From assembly GCF_958295425.1 (NCBI RefSeq), contig NC_081143.1, forward strand, positions 21,401,322-21,465,321: a stretch of DNA of 64,000 bases, given 5' to 3'. Numbering within the stretch: the stretch's first letter is position 1; each line of letters begins with the position of its first letter. The notes below the pieces were generated by a model that ran no database searches, was not told the DNA's origin, and was given only the letters and a program-made list of their open reading frames with translations. Position numbers and translations under genes: made by a program. Origin of the DNA: Solea solea (taxonomy: Eukaryota; Chordata; Actinopteri; Pleuronectiformes; Soleidae). This document shows positions 25,409 through 38,400 of this stretch, one piece after another.

Positions 25409-25691
25409 GGGCCACAGGTCGGTGTAGTGGTTCACTTTTGCAGCAAGAAGGCCCCGGTTCACGACCCAGTCAGAACAAAGGTCGGAACAAAGGAGTTTTG
25501 TTCTCCCCCATGTGTGCGTGGATGTCCTCCGGCTTCCTTAGGTCAATTGACCATAGGTGTGAGTGTGAGAGTGGGTGGTTGTTTGTCTCATTATGGGGCT
25601 CTGTGTATATCACCTATCGCCCTATGTCACCTGAGATTGGCACAGCTCCTCGTGAGGAGGATAAAGCTGTAGAGGATGAATGGATGGAATG
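25409..25691 (+). mobile_element. tRNA-head SINE-like element, near full length
   Basis: The 5' head has polymerase III-like boxes: an A-box region around GGTGTAGTGGTTCAC and a B box GGTTCACGACC, spaced as in a tRNA. The body (TTCTCCCCCATGTG, CATAGGTGTGAG, CCTATCGCCCTATGTCA) follows, and then a GGATGAATGGATGGA tail. The flanks TGAAAATTG and TGAAAAATTG look like a near-perfect target-site duplication. It is the reference for the truncated copies elsewhere in this window. Confidence 0.8.
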
Positions 25692-26722
25692 AAAAATTGT
25701 ATTTCTCAGTACATATTTATGATATTCATGAGGTTTTCTCATTTCAAACTGAATATTACAACTGTGTTGTGGTTGAACCTATAGTGAACTGATGTTTGAC
25801 AACACAGCATGTCATCGAGGATCTCCTCCACTGCTGATTCCTAACGACAAACGAGGAGATGGAGGTGAAGACATATTGCTTTGGAAAGAGAAAGAGAGAG
25901 AGAAAGAGAAAGAGAGAGAGAAAAGGATTATTTTAAGTTCTTCTTATTCAGGTTTTTGGTGTCTCAGTGCCTCCGTGTGACCGTGACACGGACATTGTTG
26001 TGAGGCTCCAGGGCTTTGTGGCTCATATCCAAACTTCATTGTCTTCACAATGGCACCCAATTAGAGCCCTTTTTATTTTTCCCTTGAGAAAAATACACAT
26101 GGGATCTGTGAAGTGACACATGTATGAATAACAAAATAACAAGCACGATACATACAGAAGGATTTTGAGATGTTGCACTTTTAACACTATTTTTGGTGAG
26201 AGTGTGGGACGGTGTGTTGTCAATTCATTGATCACTGCATGACGAGAAGCCTTTGGATTTCATGTTTGCTCGATGCAAGGAGCACAAGAAAAAAGACTAC
26301 TCATGGATCATATGGGATCTATTATAAATGTAAAGCTTGAGTGGTGTGATAGCTAGTATATCGCTGTGCATGGTTCTCAATGTCAACGCAGAAACAAAAG
26401 ATTCTACAATAGAAACGTGTGCCTTTTTCACATGCTACCCAGCACTCATCTGGTGTGTGAAAGCAAGTGTGAATTCACAATTGATGGGCATGAAGATCCC
26501 ACTGAGCGATGGGCCTGTCTAAGTATAAAGGGAAGCCACATGCTCTAATGTGGTTATTTAGGATGTGTGGGCTTCAGGCTGTGGAGTCCTGGCTATCATC
26601 ATGATGTGTACACACACACACACACACACACACAGGAAGGTGGGTGAGAGAGCGCTGTTTTATGGAAACTGTGATCCAATACTCAGTTTTCTGACTCAAC
26701 ATCCTCCCACCTGTACGTGTTG

Positions 26723-26750
26723 ATGTATAGATGTATAGATGTATAGATGT

Positions 26751-26786
<36 letters not shown>
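26723..26786. repeat. (GATGTATA)n/(GATA)n microsatellite
   Basis: Four GATGTATA units run into a GATA tetranucleotide array, about 40 nt beyond the poly(A) signal of the RASD-like gene. Confidence 0.95.
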
Positions 26787-26787
<1 letters not shown>

Positions 26788-26817
26788 TAACGCAGTAGGC
26801 AATTACACTTTTAAGTT

Positions 26818-26823
26818 TTTATT
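26818..26823 (-). terminator. Poly(A) signal of the RASD-like gene
   Basis: AATAAA on the minus strand about 80 nt after the stop codon at 26903. This implies a very short 3' UTR. Confidence 0.55.
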
Positions 26824-26902
26824 TTTTAAATAATCTCAAGAGCACACTATTATACATTGTAACTGTAACCGTTGCTGCTTTCTTGTATCTCTCATTTTCC
26901 TC

Positions 26903-28234
26903 TCACTGAATCGGACATTTGTCCAGAGCTTTGACCGGCTTCATTGCCGTGTGTGGTCCAATCACTTGTCGGAGATCGGTGCTAAAACTCGGCCGGCGCG
27001 CAAGTGGGTACAGGACGCCGCATGGACCAGGCGCCTGGCTCCCCCTCCCTGCCACACGGCCGGTCCGCATTGCCTGGTACGAACGCAGGGACACTTTTCT
27101 GTGTTGAGACGGGCCGGTTTCTGTCGGAAGTCCGCCTCGCTTTGCCAAAGCCTCGAATACTGTCTCTAGATTAATGCTGTCCTTTGCAGACGTTTCAAAA
27201 TAGGCACATTCATCACCGAGGGTTTGGAGCACCTCTGCCTTTGATATTTGTCTCTCAGACTCCGGGAGGTCCACCTTATTGGCGCAGACCAACAGTGGAA
27301 CCTGTGGCTGTGGACACATCTCTGGCACAGTTGTTTTGGTGAGTTTGGATTTAGCAGCCAGGATCTCCCGTCGTAGGACGCACACCTCTTCGAAAGAGCT
27401 CCGGTCATCTAGACTGAATACCAGAAGAAAAATATCCCCTGCAGAAAAAAAAAATCAGTTATTTCATCAAGCAAATGTGTATGCATACATTATCCAAACG
27501 CGCCTTTACGCACACACCTAACACCTCTCGATCTTCTGTTCTGAACATATAAAAACTAAAAAGCAATTCATAGTTTTGTTGTAGGACAGAGGCGAATACG
27601 CACCAGTGAGGATTGACAGCCGCCGCTTGGCTGGGAAGTCCCTTTCTCTGGACGCGTCCAGGACGTCAATTTGGTAGGTCTCGCCGCGGATGCGAAACAG
27701 TTTTCTGAGGAAATCCTCAGTGGTGGGAGAGTACTCCTCCACAAATCCATCCCGGAGGTACCGTCTCAGGATGGAGGTCTTGCCGACCCGGGGCGCACCA
27801 AGAACCACTATGCGCTTACAGTTCTGGGGCTTGGTGGAGTAAAGAGCGTCTTGTCGATGCTCTTGTCCAATCTGGTGGTGCCGACTCTGACCATGTAGAA
27901 CCAGAGCTGCCAAGTGATCCAGTGGAGATTTTTTGCAGTGATGACTGCTGCTGGCAGTAGACAGTTGCCTCACGGGTGGTCCTGAACGCGTCTTCTTGTC
28001 TTGTTTCCATTGAGACGTGGCCGCTTTGATTATCCCCAAACCAGCTTTAATCCCCGACGAATTCAGGTGCTGTGATGCGTTTTTGTAAGCCATTAAGATT
28101 TTGGAGGACCCGGCGCTCTGCCCGTCCATATTAACATGAAACTGGGAATAAGCATCTATGGTGGAGCAGTTGAGCTGGTGCGTAACAGGGGTTGGGGTAG
28201 TCTGTGCGCCGGTGGAGAGGCTGCCCATTTCCAT
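26903..28234 (-). CDS. RASD-family (Dexras/Rhes-like) small GTPase with long N-terminus
   Basis: Two exons, 28234-27604 and 27438-26903 (1167 nt, 388 aa), joined in phase 1 at LTG. Start: first ATG in a good context (ACGATGG), about 110 nt downstream of a TATA box. Residues 1-140 are an unfamiliar Ser/His-rich extension; human RASD1/RASD2 have only about 20 residues there. The GTPase has G1 GAPRVGKTS (146-154), G2 YSPTTEDF, G4 NKVD and G5 ETSAK. The C-terminal region has the RASD hallmarks HRKVS and ARRPSF, and ends in the CaaX box CPIQ, suggesting farnesylation. The G3 box is odd: DASR (193-196) replaces the usual DTSG. Family members modulate G-protein and cAMP signalling. Whether this is rasd3, rasd4 or another fish paralogue is not settled. 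Confidence 0.92.
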
Positions 28235-28344
28235 CGTTTTTGCCTGTGGTGACGCGAACACAGTGGGCAGAGGCAGAGTCCGTGGGCTGACGTTTCGTGG
28301 ACCTGCACAAGCTTGTGTTTGGCTCGGAGGCTGTTGTCAGCTGC

Positions 28345-28352
28345 CTTTTATA
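28345..28352 (-). promoter_or_regulatory. TATA box of the RASD-like gene
   Basis: TATAAAAG on the minus strand, 111 nt upstream of the chosen ATG. It predicts a start near 28320 and a 5' UTR of about 85 nt in the first coding exon, which supports the start at 28234. Confidence 0.7.
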
Positions 28353-28498
28353 CAGGTTCTCCTCAACCGACCACCCGCGTCATTCTAACTGACAGAGGCG
28401 GTTGTTGTGTCCTGTGAGAGAACACAGTGTTTTGTGGAAACTTAAGCCACAAATGAGCCTCTTACTCCAAGTTTCTGAGGCCCCAGTGATGATTTTGC

Positions 28499-28585
28499 GT
28501 AATAATAATAATAATAATAACACTAATAATATTATTATAATAATAACACTAATGATAATAATAATAATTAAATAATAATAATATA
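28499..28585. repeat. (AAT)n-rich microsatellite
   Basis: Imperfect AATAATAAT/ATTATT array between the divergent RASD-like and mycbpap genes. Confidence 0.9.
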
Positions 28586-28798
28586 GTAATACTTTCTTTT
28601 TAATACTTAAAACAACTTATACTAATAAGTATCAAAATAGCAGTTGTGATATAGCCTTCAGTGACGATTGGTAATGTTATTGTTATCACAGTATAAATGT
28701 ACATGTATGTAAACAAATAATCACATACTACTACACTATAGTAAATATTTTTCTTTTTGCTTGGTCATAATGCTGTTTTGTTGATAGTTTATGGATTA

Positions 28799-29187
28799 AT
28801 AGAGCTGCATCTAACGATTATTCTCATAATGATTAATATCTCGATTATCGATTTTCTCGATTAATCATGAACTGGATGGAAGGATGGACGGATGGTTTTG
28901 GTCCGTAAAATGGCAGAAAATGTTAAAAATGTTTTCCCAAACCTGGAAATGAGTCTATTCTTGAATGTCTTATTTTGTCCACAATCCAAAATTATTCAGT
29001 TTGAATGATTTCTTTGTCAAATGGAGCAAAGAAACCAGAAAATATTCACATTTAAGAAGCTGAAAAAAATAGAAAGCTTGTTTTAATTATTGGAAAAAAA
29101 AACACTCAAACCGATACATCGATTATTACAATAGTTGATGATTAATTTAGTGATGATTGATATTCGATTCATCGTTGCAGCCCGACT
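28799..29187 (+). repeat. AACGATTA-type dispersed repeat, near full-length copy
   Basis: Begins AGAGCTGCATCTAACGATTA and ends near ATTCGATTCATCGTTGCAGC, so the ends are inverted-repeat-like (GCTGCA...AACGATNA). The interior CCTGGAAATGAG, TTTTGTCCACAA and AAAGAAACCAGAAAA matches the other copies. It lies only about 180 bp upstream of the mycbpap start codon. Confidence 0.85.
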
Positions 29188-29366
29188 GATTAATGCGCAG
29201 CAGGCAGGCGGGAAGAAGAAACTGCAGGCTGGGGGTCCGTCGTTGTGTAACGCCATGGTTTGGTCCGCTGCCATGGTTACGCGTCAGACGAAACATAAGG
29301 AGACTGTGGCTGTAGGCTAGCTTGATTAGCAATGCTAACTCAACACCCTTGACTTCTTAAACCCAA

Positions 29367-29410
29367 ATGAGCGAGAAGAGAGAGTTAAGAGAATCAGGTC
29401 AGCTGCAACC

Positions 29411-29441
<31 letters not shown>

Positions 29442-32400
29442 GTTTCCTCTTAACTGAATCTCATTGTTTCAGATGTTTCACTCTACCTGTTCCCTGTAAG
29501 TGTAGCTTTCTGAGAAACGTATTAAAAATGTGCTTTCAGGTGGAGGCTATACAAGTACAAAATGCACATAATATCTGTAAGTTACTTAGTTGTTTATATG
29601 TTTAGCAACTTTTACTTTTACTCCACTACATTTCCTCTAACTGTCTTTGTCACTCGTTAAAACTACCAAATAAAATCAGAAGAGGAAGAGTTTGTACTGG
29701 TCAGTAATTATAGACCTTTTCTAGTCTTGATGAGCTGCTTTATACTACAGGTTTGAAATTTAGAAAAAAACTACCACTGATACTTAAGTACAGTAAATAT
29801 CATATACTTAAAGACTTTTACTTAAGTTATATTAAGATATTTTTTTAAAGGTAACTTCAACTTCTACCAAAGTCATATTCCTTGTAAGATACTTTTACTC
29901 AAGTATCCCTTTTATGTACTTTATACAAGTGTGTGAGACACTGTGTACTATGCATGTGTAGTGTTCACTGAAATACATCACAAATATGCTTTAGAAAAAG
30001 TACCCAAATATAGAAAAACCTACAAATTTATATTAAAGTAAATTGTTATCTGATGACTATCATTTTATACAACAGCATGCAATGGAAATTAAAGTGCGAC
30101 TGCTCTTGGATGAATGTAGTCAAATACATTCTGCCATTAATTTAGTGGTTCTTAGTGTTGGAAGCAATGAGTCTATGTGGGCGTGTGTTGGTGTGATGTG
30201 AGAGAGGAACATACCAAATTACAGCCAAAACAACCAGTCAGTATCTTTTGATTTTGAACGATCAAGGTCATTTATTGCCTCTGTGGAGGAAGAAACATTT
30301 ACATAAGTAAAAGGACTAGTACTTGCTGCCGTGGCCATGGAAACGATGATCAGGCACAGTCGGATGAAAACAAATTAAGAAAATTACATAAGTGTTCCAG
30401 GCTAATGGCTTTGTCTTTGTGTGTGTTCGACCACTGACACACACTCTGGACATTGAAATGTTACCTCTTTTAAATTTAGCCAATCACTAACATACCACAC
30501 GACTCATTATATACTGTGTGTGTATAGAGATTGTTGGCAGATCATTCCTACACTGGTGTCCTTTTCTTGCCTCTCTTCCAGAGAACAAGACGCTCTCCAG
30601 CCCTGACGGACACCAGTTCATCAACTCTCCTTTATTATTTTGGGGATGTCCAGGCTTTGTCCACTCATCCAGAGGACCTCAATAAAGTAGCATTTACTAT
30701 TAGGTAAAAAAATAAATAAAAATGATATATTAAATATTATACAGTGAGTGACACTTGAGTCTTTTTCAAGTAATTGTAACGACACCTCAGTTTCATGTCC
30801 CAAAGCCACTGAAAGACCATCAAATCCCAGTGGTCATGGCATGTGAGGATAAGATTCATCCACTGAATGTGGACCCTGACTCTCAGCCTCTGGGCTGTTC
30901 AGGTACGTTTTGCAGTGTTGCAAAAAAGAGAAAAATGACAGGAGAACAGATAAACAAGTATCCAGTGTAAACATGTATTAATATGCTTTCGTAGACGACA
31001 GCACGCTGTGTAGTACCCACCGAAATGTCTTTTTTATTTTAAATTTAAAAATAGCTGTCATGCTGGTCATAATTCTGGATCTTAAAGTATATGTTTCTTT
31101 GTACCCGGTAGGTGTTCGGTTTGATGACAAAGGAATGGTACTTCCACACAGCGTCCTTGGCAGTTTGGATGATTTCAGGAGTTATCTGGAGGCCAAAGGG
31201 GACACAGAGGTACATTTATAAAACACATTGCACAGCAGCCATTTGGACATGTTTTTTTTTTTTTATCAGGAAAAGCACAAATGTCCCTGATCACATTATG
31301 CAATACATGCAAGTCAAGACAGTGTGACACATGCACCCTGAATCTGGGGAAGCTGAATGGAACTCAGCCATCATTAGTTTTGATGATTTACAACTGCGGC
31401 GCTTCCTCTCGGCTTCTGTGAACACGTCCACTGTCCAACCCATCTCTCCACCATCCAGTTTGTGAAGCGCATACCGAATTCTCCGAGCGATCCTCCATGT
31501 AGGAGGCATCGCTGGGAGGCTGTGGAGAGTGGGTGTGAGGCCTCTTCAGACCAGAGAAACATGCAGAGCAACGCCCTCCAGAACTGGCATGCACACATGA
31601 TGCAGCGCCGGCGACAGCAGTACTACTTATCGGGTGAGCCGATTAAAGAGTACAGCAACAGAGATCACATCTGTGTCGTGATTGCGATTTTTATTTATGA
31701 ATATGAGGAAAATGCTTCTTTTTTTTTAAAAAAAATCAGTCTCCATCACTGTCTTGTTTATATGTTGTTGTTTTTTTTCAAGGTTTGCTCAACAAACCGG
31801 CCGAGACTTTAATAATGAACCAAACAAACCACTACAGAGAAATTCAAGAGCAGAGAGAGTTTCTGAACCAAGTCAAGCCATTCATCCACTCTGGATATGT
31901 AAGACCGCGATCCATCTCTCAGACTCACGTTACACTGTAATTCTCCAATCCTCAAAAGCACTAAAGAAATGTTTCCATTCTCTCCGTGGCCTCTGAATGT
32001 CCTAGGGTTACCGTGTGGGTAGTGAGTTTTGGAGTGTACCCCAGCACTATGGGGATGAAATGAGCGGCATCTCGGCCACTCTGACTCGGACAGAGCAGGG
32101 CAGACGTGAACCTGTCACACATGTAGGACAACCAAGCAGCATCTGCCAGGAATCAGGTTAGAATATATATATATATATATGTATATATCAATGTGGCCCG
32201 AATACTCTGTCGTAACTAGGAAGTCACATTGAGATCATAATCAAATACACACACACACACACACATTTGCATTTAGGCTGTAAGACTGACTGTATACTTT
32301 CTGTGTGAACACTTTCATCCCGTAGGAGCTGGGACTCTGCGTCCAGGCTCTCGCCCTTGGGGGCAGGGCTCTTACCTCCAGCAACAGTACCAGGAGCTGG

Positions 32401-35400
32401 GGCAGTTTCTACAGGACACGGACATGAAAAAGCCAGTAATGCACATTTCATTTAACTTTCAACTGTCAAATGTTAACATCAGAATGACCTCAAAAGTATT
32501 GCCTTGAATGTCCTTAGTGTTTCTCTGAAAAAAAAACGATTGAGAATCGGTATCGGTCAGTATCAGTATAAATCCGACACGGTCAAAATCACTGGATCGA
32601 ATATCGGACAGATAAAAATGCAAAATCTGATACAAGGCAAAAATCCTACATATCGCATGGTTCACTACACACAGTCTGTAATAATGTAAGTAAAAATCAG
32701 CAATAGCATTATAGCTGGGGAGTCGTGTTTGGGTTGTTTGTTTCTTCTTTTTCGGGGAGAACAATATTTGTTACACAGATGAAGAATTAAGTTTATGCTA
32801 CAAACCGTTATAAATAGGACTTTAAAGTCAAACTGCTCTGTCGGACCTCAGCAAACATGCATCTTTTGAATAATTAGCCTACATACAACTGGCCATGTAA
32901 ATATATGCAATATTAGCTATAAGCTGTCCTTGTTGGTGAAGTGCCCACATAGGGTAACGAGATTTCATCAGTATCATCTTTTCTTCCATGAGTTCAAGCA
33001 GATTTATGGGTTCTTTCTTTGGAATCCTTTTGACTGATCTCGATGAAATGTTGTGCCCCTTTTGTTTTAGCACACACACAGACACAGCTTCATTACTGGA
33101 CCATTCGTTGTCCAAACCTCTGAGCCCACTGAAGCTGCTCACACCCACAGGACACTCTGTCTCTTGCTGCTGCAGCTACTAGCGCTGCTTATAATCACTC
33201 ACAGCCTGTGATCATCCAGCTCTGGGCAAGCTGTCCTAGGTTTGTCTCTACAGGGAACATACTGCAGAACACGAGTGGGGCAGACACCCTCACGTACACT
33301 CACGCCCTCACAAACACATGAGGGCTTGTGTATGGGGGTGTGTGTTCATGTGTTCATGTGTATGTACGCTATCAATACACAAACACGATAAAAACTGTTC
33401 TTACGCTCGCATTGTGTTGCCTGCAAAATGTAAATTCAGTGCATGCAAGCGTAATGAGACGAATGAATGATGCACGCTGACACGGAGAAGGTACAATTAT
33501 GAAAATATGCAGCGCGTGTCCAGAGCGTGGGGCACAAGTGCCTTTAGGTTGTCTCTGAATCACAATGACTACATTAGCAGAGGCACAAAGAATACACAAA
33601 CATAAACACAGATGTGCACTTCTTTGCACAGCCAGTTCCCATTTGGTCCTAAATAATTGATGTTTTGGTGATGAAAAGGTGTATTCCAATGACTTTACTT
33701 TTATCTTCCTCTTTCTGGCACACATTTTGTGCAGCTGTTCCTCTGAGGACACTGCATTGATTTTCATTTATCTGGACAACCTAAACAAACCAGAGAGGTA
33801 ACAAACACACACACATTCATTCATGCACACACACACACACACCCACGCCAGTGACATGAGAGAACGATGTTGTGGTGTGCTCTGTCGTGATGTGATGCTT
33901 TTGGAGCAGAAGTACCTTCTGACAAACACACAGACAGAGACAGATCGTCCTGTCAGTAGCTGGCTTATTGTGACATATGTGCAAAAAGAGAGAAAGGACA
34001 ATGTGCTCAGAGTGGGGCTCTTGAAAGGGAGAGAGAAGAGAAAGCATTGAGAATCTGCCGGGTTACATCCATACTACTCAGTTTTTGTTTAAAATGACAT
34101 CTATTCTGCTCTAGATGTGCCTGGAAACTTGACTGCCCGGGTGTTTTCAAGAAGTCTAGAGAGAAGTTAATGAATGTTGCTTGCTCCGTTGTAGTGGCTG
34201 TGTTTTAGACCCTTGGAAACGATGATGTAATTACCTCTATTTACTTCCTGGCTGGTTCTTATCAGCCACAAGTCGACTGTCGTCTGTAAACAAAAAGCTC
34301 TTTCAGTTTTAGTTTCATTCTTTCAGTGTTAGAGGAGCGTGAATGGCACCATAGGTGTGAGGACAGTCGATTGGACTGGTGCCGTCATTTATTGCCCTCA
34401 CACATTCTGACCCGTCACTGTCACAGAGATCCGAGTGTCCTCGTTGGAAAGTCCTATGTGTCTCTTATAGGAGCCATTTCTACACGACAAATATAGCTGC
34501 AATCCATTTGAGACTTCTGATTAGAACATTCTGCACATGCACGTTTGATATTTAAGTTACGTAAAGAATATGGTTTTCAGTAAACCTTATTGACACAAAG
34601 AGTTACGTCTGTGGAGTTATGTGTATATTAAAAGGGCCAGTGTGTAAAAAATGTGTTACATCTCAGGAGTGAGTTTGCAGATTGTCCTCACCCATCCCTT
34701 CCCGAAGCGCATCAGAGAACTGCAGTGGCCTTCACATACCAGAAAAGATGCTGTTCTTCTTTGTCTGACGAGTGAACTTCCAATGTGAAAGCACGCTGTG
34801 GCTATAGTTTGTTCATTCACGCTGGTGTAAAAATGCTATTTACTACAGTACATACATTATAACAGGCTTATTGTGAGGTAAGGTAATCAGTTTATTGAAG
34901 TAAACCCTCCTAAATGTCACACACTGGACTTTTAAGCATGTCGACCACAGGATGAAGCTTTACTACCTTAACCCTTAGTGCTCACGTGGCACCGATCTGT
35001 GCCACAGGTGCACCCTTGGTAAATTGCCTTGGGAATAATACACAACTCCTTATATGGACATCCTAGGGGTGTGTGTTTATAGGTCATATATTCAGGATTT
35101 AAAAAATGTGTGTGTTCTTATTTTTACTTTACTTCTTAGTTTTTCTTTTCTTTTTGTTCATAAAAGGAGCCAAGTGAACTTTGAACCCTCTATTTTGGAC
35201 ATATATTCTTTTACCCTCTGTATATACCGAACGTTTAAATATAGTAATGGAAAAAAGCAGCTGACATGCTCTGGTAAATTGCAGTGGGAATAATAATAAT
35301 ATATATAATATAATAATAATATAACATAATATAATATATAATAATACATTTTATATGGACATCCTAGGTGTGTGTTTATAGGTCACATCTTTAGGCTTTA

Positions 35401-38400
35401 CAAAATGTGTTTTTTCGTCTTCTTATGTGTTGTTGAGTCAAAATTATGATTCATTTTATGCTGCCTTTTTTTTTTTTTAAGTGAGATTAGTGATAATTGT
35501 GTCACAAAATAGACCTTTTTTTTCTTCTAGTTTTGTTCATAGAAAGGGGCCAAACTTTGAAATGTGACAAATTTCAGATTGCCTATAGGTTGTGCTGAAA
35601 AAAATAAGGATGTAAGACACTATATATTGCGCATTCATATAGCCTCTGTATGTACGTTTTAACATGGCCATGGGAAAAAAGCGAGGTTTAACGGTCCTTT
35701 CAAGATATAGTCAGAGCAACAACAGCAGTTCCTAAATAGATATTATGATTTCTAGTGGTACTTTTCCTACTCGGACATGTCACTATGCCTCTGTGAAAAA
35801 TGCCTTTTCACTGATATTCTGGTAGAGCTCTGCACACAGAATCCCAATAATGTGCAGGACACATGTAAATGTTCCACTCAAACACTTGAGTTGAGCTTAA
35901 AGGAGTACAGAGTACATGCACCTTTTGTAAGCTTGAATTTTGCTCTTGATCACTGAACAATGTGTCCCCCGACACCTTGTCCTGTCCTCAGACACCTGAT
36001 TTTGTCTTCTGTGTCTGTACCTTCTGCATGTGAGTGGAGAGAGGAGACACAACCCTATTGACACTAGACTGAAGAGTATATGCCTGGCGTTGCTTTTTTT
36101 AACAATGGCGACAAAATGGATACAGCTTGAAAATCACGACTCTGTGTCACTCTCGTTTCAGGACATCAGCGCACTGCAGGTGATAGGCTCTGGCAAGCCA
36201 TTCACATTTGTCACAGTGTGCCGTAGTCCCTTAGTGGAGAAGGAAGCGGAGAAGGAGCTGGAGCAAGAGGAGGAGGAGACAGAGAAGGAAGACAACCTGT
36301 AAGGTTTTTTATTATTTTGTCCTTCCTTGGACTAACTGACTAAATCAAGAGTGTCGTATTAATGAATCTGCTGCTACATACTATATTCAAACAATAATGG
36401 AAATAACAAAAGGGTCAAACCAAACCCCATGATTGGTTCTCATTAGTAGCTTGAATATGGTCCATTTTTTCCCTCTTTTTACAGATCTTTTACTCATAAA
36501 ACTAGACAGAAACACAGTGAAGAGCAGTGCAAGGCTTTTATTTTCTCTGAAGGAAGTGACTTTGACGTCGACTTTTGTCAATTTTATTGTTTTTTGTAGG
36601 AATGAGACTTGGTGATCAAATAACACATTTATCCCTGGAAATTAGTAAAAAAAACCTGTATTTTTTTTTGGGGGGGGGGGGGGTGAAGTGGCCCTTTTTT
36701 GCTATGACGACTGTATATGGTGGCACAGACACATTAAATGACATCCAGTTGATGTAATAAGACACCATTTTGTGACCTCTAAGCCCTGTCGTGCAGAACA
36801 ACTGCTGCCATTAACATTTATGGGTTTATGCTGATTTTGTGACGACCACGTCACAACCATGGAGATAATACAGTATTTTCTGTTTTCCTCCTGTGTCCAT
36901 TCAGATGTTTTCACTCAAAACAGCATCATCTAAACAAACACACACAGTTTATTCAGAGTGGTTTTTCTCTCACTTTCCATCACAGGGACCCAGAGAATGA
37001 CGAGGCTCAGTCAGTTGTGCGCATTCCTGCTCTGAGGTTCTGTGGTCATCTCGCTCCCTGGACTGGAAACTCTGCCACAAGACAGGTACACACTGGCCTT
37101 TACAGTGAGTTGATGCATTTCAAAGAGAGAGCAAGCCTGTGGTATAGACTTTTCCTTATTTTGAATTTGTCTTATGACATTTCCACAGTAGGCTCTTGTT
37201 TTGGTAGTGCACAAGACACGTCAGACAAGCTTTTCCTGTTTCCACTTTGAAGAAAATTCATCATGAACAATGAAACATGATGACGCCGTCCCTTCTTAAG
37301 TAGGCTTTTACTGTGGAATAAAAACATTAGAAATCATCCGCACTGAAATTGATCAGCATGAATAGGTTACCTTTAAAAAAAAAAAAAAAAAAAATATTGA
37401 TATTGATTCTCTTCTATTGAGCTGATTTGAAAGCCGGTTTCATCTGCTTGTTCCCTTTCATTGATCAGGGAGAAGTGGGAATCAGCACCACGATATTCTT
37501 TGAGGCGGTGACAGGAGAAATCGTCACGTCGCATCTGAAGATGAACAACGAAGGCTCCACAGCCATCTTCTATAGCTGGCAGCGGCTTCCCCTGCCCCGC
37601 AGCTTTCATATTCTCCAATCAAAAACAAAGCAGCTGCACTTCCTCTTCAATTCCTCCTCTGGTATACACACGCACACATGGTCAGACACCCGCTGCCAAA
37701 GTCTCTTACATCACACATTCTTTGTAGGAGCGTCAATGCGTCATTAATTTCACCCAGTGCCCAACGTGCCTTTCTGTTTTCTATGTTCCTGCCCCTCCTA
37801 CCCAGGTGTGATTCTCCCTGGTGACACCCTATGTGTGGCCTTTATATTCAAGTCAGAGAAGCCAGGAATAGAAACTGAAATATGGCAGCTCAACACTCAC
37901 CCCATGCTGCTTCAAGGAGCCTCAATGCGGGTCACGTTGAGAGGAGTGTCTCTCTACCAGGACAAAACTGCAGATCAAAGGCATTTTATCAAGGTAGTTT
38001 GACAAATAACCTTTGTGTCTGAGGGAGAAACATTGATATTGACATGCACAAATTAAACGAGCATGTTTCGCAGAAACCGCTGTTTCCTTTTTCTTTTTTT
38101 CCCACACCTGCGTGTCTGTTTTGTCGATGAGCAGACCAAGCTGGAGAAGACAGTGATGGTCAAAGTGTGTAAGTCGATTGTGTCTGACGTGCTGCGCGGC
38201 GTCCGCACGCCTGAGAGACCCAGCTCTCCTGCTGAGCTCTACATCACTGAAGAGGAAAGGTTTCTTAACAAAAACCCCAAGGTAACTCCGATCAGTGGAA
38301 CACAGCATCCATACGGAATATTCCACTTACACTTAGTCATCAGTGAAGATGTGTTTTCTTTTTCTAGACTCTGAAGTTTGAAAAATGCTCTCATGTGCCA

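Larger units (their letters stand above)
24680..26800. other. Intergenic, repeats only
   Basis: Contains the complete SINE-like element at 25409-25691, a GA-rich run at about 25886-25925, (CA)n at about 26608-26633 and a GATGTATA/GATA array at about 26723-26786. No coding exon is recognised. Confidence 0.5.
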
